The notes under the pieces were generated by a model. The model was not told where the DNA came from, searched no databases, and saw nothing but the letters and a program-made list of their open reading frames with translations. A stretch of DNA of 36,257 nt from Gammaproteobacteria bacterium (lineage in GTDB: Bacteria > Pseudomonadota > Gammaproteobacteria > GCA-2400775): contig NVRQ02000044.1 in assembly GCA_002400905.2 (NCBI GenBank), positions 1 through 36,257 on the forward strand, written 5' to 3'. The position numbers and the translations under genes were made by a program. Of this stretch, positions 1 to 6,858 are shown in pieces (position 1 is the first letter of the stretch; each line of letters begins with the position of its first letter).

Positions 1-2
1 TT

Positions 3-395
3 ATGACAACAGACGCCATGACGTCGTCACGCCCCTATCTTATTCGGGCATTATACGAATGGATTAGTGAAAATGACTTGACGCCGTATGTGTTGGTTAA
101 TGCCGAGGCGCCATCGACAGTTGTGCCACAAGACTATGTTGAGAACGGTAAAATTGTATTGAATATCGGTGGTCAATCTGTGCAAGGCTTGAGCCTGGGC
201 AATGAGGTGGTTGAGTTTAGTGCGCGCTTCTCTGGCCAAGCAATGCCTATTAATGTGCCGATTAGCGCGATATTGGCTATTTATGCTCGTGAGAATGGAC
301 AAGGCATGGTGTTTAATGAAGAAAGCGACATGACGCCACCCTCTTCACCCAGTCCGCCTAAACCAGCGAAGCCACATCTTAAGCTTGTAAAGTAG
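3..395 (+). CDS. sspB: ClpXP protease specificity-enhancing factor SspB
   Basis: SspB is the adaptor that delivers ssrA-tagged, incompletely made proteins to the ClpXP protease. The 130-residue product has the family's N-terminal RPYLIRALYEW segment, the central GKIVLNIGG and FSARFSG strands, the conserved AILAIYARENGQGMVF stretch near residues 85-105, and an acidic/proline-rich linker ending in the basic tail HLKLVK that docks on ClpX. The number of residues before RPYL fits a start at position 3. The ribosome binding site lies outside the window, so the start cannot be proved. An in-frame ATG at 18 is an alternative. In relatives sspA lies just upstream, and here it would be off the left edge. 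It converges on dolP with 26 nt between stops. Confidence 0.95.
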   Translation: MTTDAMTSSRPYLIRALYEWISENDLTPYVLVNAEAPSTVVPQDYVENGKIVLNIGGQSVQGLSLGNEVVEFSARFSGQAMPINVPISAILAIYARENGQGMVFNEESDMTPPSSPSPPKPAKPHLKLVK

Positions 396-421
396 CTTGC
401 TGATTGGCTTGATCTAATTAT

Positions 422-1000
422 TTAGTCAAGATACTCGAATATCTTGACGACACGCTTCACACCTTTGATTTTGCTGGCACGTAGTGCGGCACGTTGACCT
501 TCGTCACGTTCAAGAATGCCCATAAGAAAGACGGTGCCTTTTTCTGTTACCACTTTGACATGAATGGGGTTAAGGTCTTTTTCACTTGTGATAGCAGTTT
601 TTACTTTGGTCGTAATCCAAGTATCATTTGAGCCTCGGCCGAATGATTTACGGTCGCCAACGGTGATTTCATTGTGAACACGCGATACTTTGTTGACCTT
701 GCGAGCTATTGACGCGGCACGCTCGCGTAAATTTTCATTGGGTGTTTCGCCAGTTAAAAGCACGATATTATTATAGCTGGTACCACGCACACGAGCCGTT
801 TCTTTTAGTCCTTCATCTTTGCCAAGCAGATCATTAATTTTGAATTCAATGGTCTGATCTTCGATGACGGTGCCGGGTGTGCGGCGTTCAATGGTTGCAG
901 TGGTAACGGCTGCGGCAGCGCCGACAATAATAAGCGGCGCACATGCGTATTGACTGATAGTTAGTAAGACAACACACGTTGTGGTAATGATTTTTTTCAT
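422..1000 (-). CDS. dolP: BON-domain outer-membrane protein DolP (YraP)
   Basis: The 192-residue protein has an N-terminal signal segment and two BON domains (about residues 45-115 and 125-192). It matches E. coli DolP/YraP along its length, including the SNDTWITTKVK and GTVFLMGIL motifs and the GVKRVVK tail. DolP is a division-site outer-membrane lipoprotein that supports envelope integrity and activation of the amidase regulator NlpD. The start is preceded by AAAGGAGC at good spacing. The lipobox is poor: Cys20 is preceded by Q-Y-A rather than the usual L-A/S-G/A, so lipidation is uncertain. In many relatives diaA lies between yraN and dolP. Here that place holds only an inverted-repeat element. 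Confidence 0.93.
   Translation of the reverse strand: MKKIITTTCVVLLTISQYACAPLIIVGAAAAVTTATIERRTPGTVIEDQTIEFKINDLLGKDEGLKETARVRGTSYNNIVLLTGETPNENLRERAASIARKVNKVSRVHNEITVGDRKSFGRGSNDTWITTKVKTAITSEKDLNPIHVKVVTEKGTVFLMGILERDEGQRAALRASKIKGVKRVVKIFEYLD
425..448. other. 9-bp perfect dyad at dolP 3' end
   Basis: GTCAAGATA and TATCTTGAC flank a 6-nt spacer. The dyad covers the last codons of dolP and lies just past the sspB stop. It could form a hairpin in either transcript, but there is no T-tract on either side, so it is not a canonical intrinsic terminator. Confidence 0.45.
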
Positions 1001-1084
1001 GGGCCGAATAGCTCCTTTGCGATAACGGTCTTTAAGTAATACAAACAGATGATGCGTATTTTAATTTATGCAGGCTTAATCAAC

Positions 1085-1278
1085 TCTTAGAGACCTTTGC
1101 ACGAAGCATCTTTTCCACTATGGCGGCGTTAAAAACAGTCTCATACCCCAAGGGTTCTTTTTAATACCCCCTTGAGGGGTACACGCAGAAATGCTCATTT
1201 ACTCGTGTAAACTGCGCTTTTTCGACGATTTTTGCCTTACCCTAACGAAAAATCTACGTCGTGCAAAGGTCTCTCTTA
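1085..1278. mobile_element. MITE-like element A, between yraN and dolP
   Basis: A non-coding element at 1090-1273 (184 bp) has perfect 15-bp terminal inverted repeats, GAGACCTTTGCACGA at 1090-1104 and its complement at 1259-1273. It is flanked by a TCTTA direct repeat at 1085-1089 and 1274-1278. The right-hand copy contains the complement of the yraN stop codon (1276-1278). The interior has a GC-rich block at 1145-1177 that recurs inverted in element B, and a hairpin-forming GCAG...CTGC segment at 1184-1215. No reading frame of note is inside. The ends and target duplication support a non-autonomous transposon whose transposase is elsewhere. The family was not identified. Confidence 0.8.
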
Positions 1279-1671
1279 ATCAATGTCGGCATCGAAAGCA
1301 TCTTTTATCCAGTCAATTTTAGCATTGTTATGGTGGGTATGTTTATCATCATTTTCGATTAGCACGACATCGAAACGCATGGCGATATCGTTATGCAGGC
1401 TGTGTTCTTGCGCGTAAGAGAGCGCAGTGCGTGCAATGCGTTGTTGTTTGCGCTGATCAATGCTGTCCGCAGCAGAGCCAAAATCACTACGGCTACGGTA
1501 GCGTACTTCGACAAAAACCAATGTTTTTTCATCGTCCATAATCAAGTCGATTTCACCCCAACGGCTACGGTAATTCTGCGTTTTAAGTTTTAAGCCGCGT
1601 GCTGTGAGGTAATGCATTGCCAAAGATTCGGCCTCGGCCCCTAGCTTAAGATGTTCGGCGCGCGGGTTCAT
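1276..1671 (-). CDS. yraN: YraN / UPF0102 family nuclease-fold protein
   Basis: The 131-residue protein has the UPF0102 signature: GAEAESLAMHYL near the N-terminus, then RSRWGEIDLIM (about residues 35-46) and LVFVEVRYRSR (about 51-61). Together these form the D-x-n-E-x-K-like core of the restriction-endonuclease-like fold. The exact cellular role of the family is not settled. The start codon overlaps the lpoA stop by one base (TGATG), so it is translationally coupled to lpoA, the conserved neighbour. The stop codon lies inside the right target duplication of element A, so the insertion left the protein complete. Confidence 0.92.
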   Translation of the reverse strand: MNPRAEHLKLGAEAESLAMHYLTARGLKLKTQNYRSRWGEIDLIMDDEKTLVFVEVRYRSRSDFGSAADSIDQRKQQRIARTALSYAQEHSLHNDIAMRFDVVLIENDDKHTHHNNAKIDWIKDAFDADID

Positions 1672-3620
1672 CAGGGCGCAATCAAGGGTGTTATGGTTAC
1701 GTCGGGCTCAGCGAGTCTTACTGGTGCGCCATTACTGATTTTTGCCCATGATAGCTGCCGACGCAGTCGCCTTTGATCATCCATGCTGAGTATCCCCGTT
1801 TGCCCTTGGTAGGAATAGTATTCGGACTGTTGTAATTCGTTGATATGGGGAATGAGTTTAAAAGCATCGGCTCCAAGAGCATACAGCCGCAGCAGATGTT
1901 GACTATTTTGTGGCCAGAGTTTGGTTATTTGTTGGCGAATTGTTGATGAATTGGGATCGATGGCCCATAGCGTATCGCAAAACATCACACCATTAATGTC
2001 ACGATCCGCTTCGGTATCAATAACGCCGTTAAAAATATGTGAGCTGGCATAAACTGGAAGATTGCTTGCACGATGAAATTTAAGTTGTGGTTTTAATAGG
2101 CGGCCTTGGCGTGGGAACGCCGCTAGAAAAATAAAATCGGCGTCATGACGACGGCGTGGTTCAAAATGCAGCTCTAAGCCTAATTGCTGTTGTAGGCTAC
2201 GCTTGCGTGTTTGACTGAGGTTAAGTTGTAGCATGCTGCGCAAGTCGCGTGAAAAATCGCTGTTGTTCGCATTATACTGCCTGTTTTCAACGATAATACC
2301 GCCAAGCGATTGCCAGTGATCGGCAAAAGCAGTTTGCATGCGTTCACCCCAATCGCCCTCAGGTGTCAAGGTGATGGCTTGTGCATGGTCATCCTGCCAT
2401 GCGCGTTCAGCAACTTGGCGTGCTTCATCTTCGGGTGATAGGCCAAATTGAAAAACTAAATCATGAGGCTGGCCGCCATCACTAAGGTAATTTAGTGCTA
2501 GTAAGGGTGTGGACAGGTCGCTGCGAAATGCCAATGAGTCGATTGCATTTTTACTCAGTGGTCCAATAATAAACTCGGCACCATTACTGACGGCATTTTG
2601 ATATACAGTGTAGACGTCATCGCGTACCTGTCCGTCGGCGTTGGTGACATCGTAGACACGTATGCTCGGTGTGGCATGGTGATCGCTTTGATAATAGGCC
2701 GCTAAAAAACCATCGCGTATGGCCTTTGCTGCGTTGGATAGGGGGCCTTGTAATGGCAGTAATAGTGCAATGCTTGATGGTTGATAGGCTTCGTAGTTTT
2801 GTCGTGCCAATACGCTATCAACGATGAGTTGGTCGGCTGGGTGTGAGGGGAAAAATTGTAGCCATTCGTTAATGCTGCGACTGGCTTGTTGCGCAGGACG
2901 TTTGGCAATAATTGCCAGTTGCAGCCAGCCTAATATATCATTGTTAAATGCGTTGGCTTGGGCAACCTCCAAGGTTTCTAGTGTTGTTGATTGCAGTAAT
3001 TGCCACAGTCTTTGTTGGTTGAACAGTTGTGATTGTTGATCGTCAAGCAATGTATCAAGCGCGATATGCGATAGCGCTGCATCAATAGGCTGGTTTAGCG
3101 CATTGGCAGTGGTGATGCGTAATTTGTGAATTTTTTGTCGTGTTGCGGTATCGGTTTGCTCTGGAATATCGAAATTAAGTGCGATTTGCGCACGATCAAA
3201 ATCGTGTTTTTCCACAGCGAGCTCTGCAACCAATATTTGTCGTTGCAGTAGTTGCAGCGTAGTGAGGTTGTTGATGTTAAGCTCGGCGAGGAGTTCTACG
3301 CTCGCGTCACTCTGGCCAGCTTTAAAATAGCTTTGTGCGGCTTTGAGTAGCCATTCAAATTTAATCCCTTCATCTGCGCTAGCAGTAGAGAGTTGTCGAT
3401 AGAATTCAGCAGCCTTGCTGTAATTACCCGCTTGCTCTGCACTAAAGGCTTGCCGTTCTAGTGGGTTTGATGGGCTGTCGGGTTTTGTTGACGTACCTGT
3501 GCAGGCGCTGAGAAAAATGGCGATAAGCAGTGCGCAGCATTTACGATGAAATGGTGTTTGTCTAAAAAAACTACCATTTGGTTTAGATTGGAATTGGTGG
3601 AGCTTTGTTGGTTCGTGCAC
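1671..3620 (-). CDS. lpoA: Penicillin-binding protein activator LpoA
   Basis: LpoA is an outer-membrane lipoprotein that reaches through the periplasm to stimulate the peptidoglycan synthase PBP1A. The 649-residue product has a signal sequence with lipobox LSAC (Cys40). An N-terminal TPR-like helical region follows (about residues 50-280, with the GNYSKAAEFYRQL repeat), then a C-terminal periplasmic-binding-protein-like domain starting around SIALLLPLQGPLSNAA. That domain contains FIIGPLSK and YALGADAF motifs of the LppC/LpoA family. The n-region before the hydrophobic stretch is long (27 residues), but no other in-frame ATG is available upstream of the lipobox. The gene is divergent from rsmI, as in E. 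coli and Pseudomonas, and is followed by yraN. Confidence 0.95.
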   Translation of the reverse strand: MHEPTKLHQFQSKPNGSFFRQTPFHRKCCALLIAIFLSACTGTSTKPDSPSNPLERQAFSAEQAGNYSKAAEFYRQLSTASADEGIKFEWLLKAAQSYFKAGQSDASVELLAELNINNLTTLQLLQRQILVAELAVEKHDFDRAQIALNFDIPEQTDTATRQKIHKLRITTANALNQPIDAALSHIALDTLLDDQQSQLFNQQRLWQLLQSTTLETLEVAQANAFNNDILGWLQLAIIAKRPAQQASRSINEWLQFFPSHPADQLIVDSVLARQNYEAYQPSSIALLLPLQGPLSNAAKAIRDGFLAAYYQSDHHATPSIRVYDVTNADGQVRDDVYTVYQNAVSNGAEFIIGPLSKNAIDSLAFRSDLSTPLLALNYLSDGGQPHDLVFQFGLSPEDEARQVAERAWQDDHAQAITLTPEGDWGERMQTAFADHWQSLGGIIVENRQYNANNSDFSRDLRSMLQLNLSQTRKRSLQQQLGLELHFEPRRRHDADFIFLAAFPRQGRLLKPQLKFHRASNLPVYASSHIFNGVIDTEADRDINGVMFCDTLWAIDPNSSTIRQQITKLWPQNSQHLLRLYALGADAFKLIPHINELQQSEYYSYQGQTGILSMDDQRRLRRQLSWAKISNGAPVRLAEPDVTITPLIAP

Positions 3621-3679
3621 ACTGGTTCCTATTACTTAAGTGCTATGCGTGTAATCACGTTAGCTTGCAGGGGGTTAGA

Positions 3680-4528
3680 GTGTCAATTGCTGACGGCACC
3701 TTATATGTGGTTGCCACACCAATCGGTAATCTTGATGATATCAGTACTCGCGCTTTACAGGTGCTGAATGAAGTCGATGTTATTGCTTGCGAAGATACGC
3801 GTCATAGCGCGCGTCTACTTCAGCACTTTGGTATTACGACAAAAACGATCGTTTGTCATGACCACAATGAGCGAAATGCTAGTGCTGGAATAGTCGCGTT
3901 ATTGAGTGAGGGCAAATCGGTTGCGCTGGTCTCGGATGCAGGCACACCTTTGATTAGTGACCCTGGGTATATCTTGCTGCGTGAGGTGCATCGTGCGGGA
4001 TTGAGTGTGTCTCCGGTGCCGGGTGCAAGTGCATTGGTTGCGGCATTAAGTGTTGCGGGTTTAGCAACGGATCGCTTTGTTTTTGAAGGTTTTTTGCCTG
4101 CTAAGACCGCTGCACGCAAAGAACGCTTAAAGCAACTCATGGATGAAACAAGAACCTTGATTTTTTACGAGTCATCGCACCGTATTGTAGCAAGCCTGAG
4201 TGATTTTATTGATGTGTTGGGTGCCGATCGCGAGGCAACTATGGCTCGTGAAATCAGCAAAAAGTTTGAGACGATCCGCACAGATAATATGGCTGGTTTA
4301 AACGCTTTTGTTGTGGCAGATACGAACCAACAAAAAGGTGAGTTTGTACTGGTTGTGGCGGGAGCAAAGCCGACCACTGATACGGAGAATGCTGAGCGTG
4401 TTTTGGCGGTATTGTTGGCAGAGCTATCGGTTAAGCAGGCAGCAGTTTTGACAAGCAAAATAACCGGCGTCAACAAAAATGAGCTTTATCAGGCAGCGTT
4501 AGCTATGCGTGATTCTTGCGGCAATTAA
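3680..4528 (+). CDS. rsmI: 16S rRNA 2'-O-methyltransferase RsmI (C1402)
   Basis: RsmI uses S-adenosylmethionine to methylate the ribose 2'-OH of C1402 in 16S rRNA. The sequence carries the family motifs LYVVATPIGNLDDIS, ACEDTRHS, SDAGTPLISDPGY and PVPGASALVAALS. I place the start at the GTG at 3680 (282 residues, close to the 286 of E. coli) because AGGGGG lies about six bases upstream and homology begins there. The frame stays open upstream to an ATG at 3605, but those extra 25 residues do not resemble the family and overlap the start of divergent lpoA. The lpoA-rsmI-rnpB order matches other gammaproteobacteria. Confidence 0.95.
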   Translation: MSIADGTLYVVATPIGNLDDISTRALQVLNEVDVIACEDTRHSARLLQHFGITTKTIVCHDHNERNASAGIVALLSEGKSVALVSDAGTPLISDPGYILLREVHRAGLSVSPVPGASALVAALSVAGLATDRFVFEGFLPAKTAARKERLKQLMDETRTLIFYESSHRIVASLSDFIDVLGADREATMAREISKKFETIRTDNMAGLNAFVVADTNQQKGEFVLVVAGAKPTTDTENAERVLAVLLAELSVKQAAVLTSKITGVNKNELYQAALAMRDSCGN

Positions 4529-4584
4529 AGGTAGATTGATTTTGATATAAGCTGAAGTAATATGCCGCTGACTGCATGGAGACC

Positions 4585-4613
4585 TTGTCAGATGTTGGCT
4601 GAGCGCTTAAGCT
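4585..4613 (+). promoter_or_regulatory. Candidate sigma70 promoter of rnpB
   Basis: TTGTCA (4585-4590) is separated by 17 bp from TAAGCT (4608-4613). Initiation about seven bases downstream would coincide with the expected mature 5' end of RNase P RNA at 4621. A second pair, TTGATT (4536-4541) and TAATAT (4558-4563), lies further upstream and could give a longer precursor. Confidence 0.5.
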
Positions 4614-4620
4614 GGCCGCG

Positions 4621-4970
4621 GAAGTCAGCTAGGCAATCGCTGTATCGCTTGCGGTATGGAGGAAAGTCCGGGCTCCATAGGGCGGGATGCCAGGTAACAC
4701 CTGGGCGGCGTGAGCCGACGGAAAGTGCCGCAGAAAATATACCGCCATCACTGCTTGCAGCGATGGTAAGGGTGAAATGGTGCGGTAAGAGCGCACCGCG
4801 CTGCTGGTAACAGCAGTGGCAGGGTAAACCCCATCCGGAGCAAGACCAAATAGGGGGACATTGGTGTGGCCCGCACTGTTCCCGGGTAGGTTGCTAGAGG
4901 TGCGTGGTGACGCGTATCGCAGAGAAATGATTGCCCACGACAGAACCCGGCTTATCGGCTGACTTCCACC
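4621..4970 (+). ncRNA. rnpB: RNase P RNA, bacterial type A
   Basis: This is the catalytic RNA that trims tRNA 5' leaders. Conserved blocks are plain: GAGGAAAGTCCGGGCTCC, then CCAGGTAACACCTGGG, GGTAAGGGTGAAATGGTGCG, GGTAAGAGCGCACCGCG, GGTAAACCCCATCCGGAGCA and AGACCAAATAGGGG. The 3' core ACGACAGAACCCGGCTTAT pairs with the 5' block to form the conserved core. GAAGTCAGC at the 5' end is complementary to GCTGACTTC at the 3' end, which sets the boundaries. The 3' end is approximate and is followed by a pyrimidine-rich stretch. The position just upstream of mraZ is common in this group. A 249-nt frame inside it is spurious. Confidence 0.96.
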
Positions 4971-5098
4971 TTTCTTTTCGCTATTATTTTCTTGTCTGCC
5001 CCACGCTAAGTCTTTGATTCTTCGTGGCGCCTTTGCGCGTCCAAAAACCTGCTTTTTACCTCCTTCTTAAAAACCTGTAAAACCTGTAACTACGCCAC

Positions 5099-5126
5099 TT
5101 GACAGCGACATCCATAGGTATATAGT
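5099..5126 (+). promoter_or_regulatory. Sigma70-type promoter of the mraZ/dcw operon
   Basis: A perfect -35 TTGACA (5099-5104) is followed after 16 bp by TATAGT (5121-5126). Transcription would start near 5133, immediately before the MraZ repeats. This is the only strong promoter-like signal seen upstream of the chain of genes running to ftsA. Confidence 0.8.
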
Positions 5127-5136
5127 GGCTGAGATG

Positions 5137-5161
5137 TGGGAAATTGTGGGAAATTGTGGGA
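5137..5161 (+). promoter_or_regulatory. MraZ operator: three TGGGA repeats, 10-bp period
   Basis: TGGGA occurs at 5137-5141, 5147-5151 and 5157-5161, each separated by 5 bp. E. coli MraZ is known to bind TGGGN direct repeats with 5-nt spacers upstream of its own gene. Location between the promoter and the mraZ start fits autorepression of the dcw operon. Confidence 0.85.
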
Positions 5162-5180
5162 AAAATGTGAGGGTTGCGCA

Positions 5181-5642
5181 ATGTTTTACGGCGTGACCCA
5201 CATCAATCTCGACACCAAGGCGCGTTTGGCAATGCCTACGCGTTACCGCTCCTTGCTTGAACAGCATTGCTCCAGCCAGGTTTGTATTACGGCTGCGGTA
5301 AATGATCGCTGTTTGCTGGTTTATCCGCAACCCGAATGGGAAAAGCTGTCGCGCAAATTATCGGCTATGCCAACGGTTTTTGATGATACCGCACGTAAAG
5401 TTGGCCGCAGATTGATGGGGTATGCGGAAGAACGTCAGCTAGATGGTCAAGGACGTATTTTGCTGACCGCTGGGCAAAAAGAATATGCCGGCATTAGTAA
5501 AAATATTGTGCTAGCGGGTCAAGGCAATAAATTTGAAATTTGGGATGAGGAAAGCTGGAGCGCAGCAGAGCAAGAGTCATTGTCCAGCGATCTATCGGCA
5601 ATTGATCCTGAAAAATTGCCTGATTATTTAAAAAACTTGTAA
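5181..5642 (+). CDS. mraZ: Transcriptional regulator MraZ
   Basis: MraZ is an AbrB-fold DNA-binding protein that controls the dcw operon. The 153-residue protein starts MFYGVTHINLDTKARLAMPT and repeats the motif as QLDGQGRILL (about residues 87-96), giving the two swapped-hairpin AbrB/MraZ domains. NKFEIWDEESW is also conserved. I choose the ATG at 5181 because GAGGG precedes it and it matches the family N-terminus. The frame is open back to 5136, but that would translate through the operator repeats. The TAA stop overlaps the rsmH ATG by one base. Confidence 0.96.
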   Translation: MFYGVTHINLDTKARLAMPTRYRSLLEQHCSSQVCITAAVNDRCLLVYPQPEWEKLSRKLSAMPTVFDDTARKVGRRLMGYAEERQLDGQGRILLTAGQKEYAGISKNIVLAGQGNKFEIWDEESWSAAEQESLSSDLSAIDPEKLPDYLKNL

Positions 5643-6589
5643 TGACAGATTTGGCGGCGGCTGGGCATTACCCGGTTATGCTTGTTGAAGCGATAGAGGG
5701 CTTGGCAATCAAAGCAGATGGCACATACATCGATGCGACTTATGGTCGCGGTGGTCACAGTCAAGCGATTTTGTCGCAGCTAGGCCCCGATGGGCGTTTG
5801 CTGGCTTTTGATCGTGATGTTGAAGCCGTTGCCGATGCGCGCCAACGCCTGGCGGGTGACCCCCGTTTCGAAATTGTTCATTCTGCTTTTGGCAATGTGC
5901 AAGAGGTGGTTAGTCAGCAAGGCTTGCTACGTAGGGTCGACGGTTTACTTTGTGATCTTGGTGTTTCATCCCCGCAAATTGATAACGCCGAACGTGGGTT
6001 TAGTTTTCGCAGTGATGGTCCTCTCGATATGCGTATGGATCAAAGTCAGGGGCAAAGCGCTGCTCAATGGCTGCAAGTTGCTGAAGAGAGTGAAATTTCT
6101 CAGGTTTTGCATGAGTTGGGGGAAGAACGTTATTCGCGCCGAATAGCGCGTGCCATTGTTGCGCAACGTGAAGAATCACCGCTGATGACTACGACTCAAT
6201 TGCGTGAGCTGATTATTCAGGCATCGCCGCGGCAGGAGCGCCATAAAGATCCCGCGACACGTAGTTTTCAAGCGTTGCGCATTCAGGTTAATGATGAGTT
6301 GGGTGAGGTGAAGCGTTTACTGGAGCACGCCTTGTCAGTGTTGGCGCCGGCGGGTCGCTTGGTGGTCATTAGCTTTCACTCTTTGGAGGACCGCATTGTT
6401 AAACGTTTTATGCGTAAATATTCGCGCCAAGTGGATAGTTTTCCAAGTGATATTCCTTTTGCTGCGCCGGCGGTACCAAACCAACTTAAGTTAATTGGCA
6501 AGGCGTGTAGCGCGAGTCAATGCGAGTTAGCTGAAAACCCGCGATCACGCAGCGCCATGCTGCGTATTGCTGAGCGCTGCCCATGCTGA
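5642..6589 (+). CDS. rsmH: 16S rRNA N4-methyltransferase RsmH (MraW)
   Basis: RsmH methylates N4 of C1402 in 16S rRNA, the same nucleotide whose ribose is methylated by RsmI encoded just upstream. The 315-residue product has the HYPVMLVEAI start, the SAM-binding YIDATYGRGGHS motif (about residues 29-40), the DLGVSSPQ and GFSFRSDGPLDMRMD motifs, RSFQALRIQVNDELG and VVISFHSLEDRIVK. Its start overlaps the mraZ stop (TAATG), and its last codons overlap the ftsL start, implying coupled translation. Confidence 0.97.
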   Translation: MTDLAAAGHYPVMLVEAIEGLAIKADGTYIDATYGRGGHSQAILSQLGPDGRLLAFDRDVEAVADARQRLAGDPRFEIVHSAFGNVQEVVSQQGLLRRVDGLLCDLGVSSPQIDNAERGFSFRSDGPLDMRMDQSQGQSAAQWLQVAEESEISQVLHELGEERYSRRIARAIVAQREESPLMTTTQLRELIIQASPRQERHKDPATRSFQALRIQVNDELGEVKRLLEHALSVLAPAGRLVVISFHSLEDRIVKRFMRKYSRQVDSFPSDIPFAAPAVPNQLKLIGKACSASQCELAENPRSRSAMLRIAERCPC

Positions 6590-6858
6590 TCCGCGATCAC
6601 ATCGCTGTCATTGTCATCGCATTGCTTGTCATGGTGAGCGCTATCGCTATTGTTTTAAGTCAGCACCACAGTCGCGGCTTAATCACTGAGCTGCAAGGGT
6701 TATATGTCGAACGCGATTGGCTTGATACAGAATGGGGACAGCTCCTCCTAGAACAAAGTACTTGGGCAACGCCCAGTCGGATCGAACATTTTGCGGGAAA
6801 TAAGCTCAACATGAGCGTGCCAAGTCATGATAATTTTGTGGTGCTAGTGCATGAGTAA
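6583..6858 (+). CDS. ftsL: Cell division protein FtsL
   Basis: A small 91-residue bitopic membrane protein: a short cytoplasmic N-terminus, one transmembrane helix (about residues 8-27), then a periplasmic heptad-type coiled coil ending in a conserved patch around ATPSRIEHFAGNKLNM. FtsL forms the FtsQLB subcomplex that activates FtsWI septal synthesis. Sequence conservation is low, as is normal for the family, so size, topology and position between rsmH and ftsI carry much of the weight. It overlaps rsmH by 7 nt and ftsI by 8 nt. Confidence 0.9.
   Translation: MLIRDHIAVIVIALLVMVSAIAIVLSQHHSRGLITELQGLYVERDWLDTEWGQLLLEQSTWATPSRIEHFAGNKLNMSVPSHDNFVVLVHE

Noticed and set aside
3605-3679. Upstream ATG extending rsmI by 25 residues
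   Set aside because: The extension is not family-like and overlaps divergent lpoA. A GTG with a strong ribosome binding site follows.
4562-4810. Open reading frame of 82 codons in the rsmI-mraZ gap
   Set aside because: It lies over the conserved core of RNase P RNA and has no protein resemblance.
5136-5180. Upstream ATG extending mraZ by 15 residues
   Set aside because: It would translate the MraZ operator repeats and sits at the expected transcription start.
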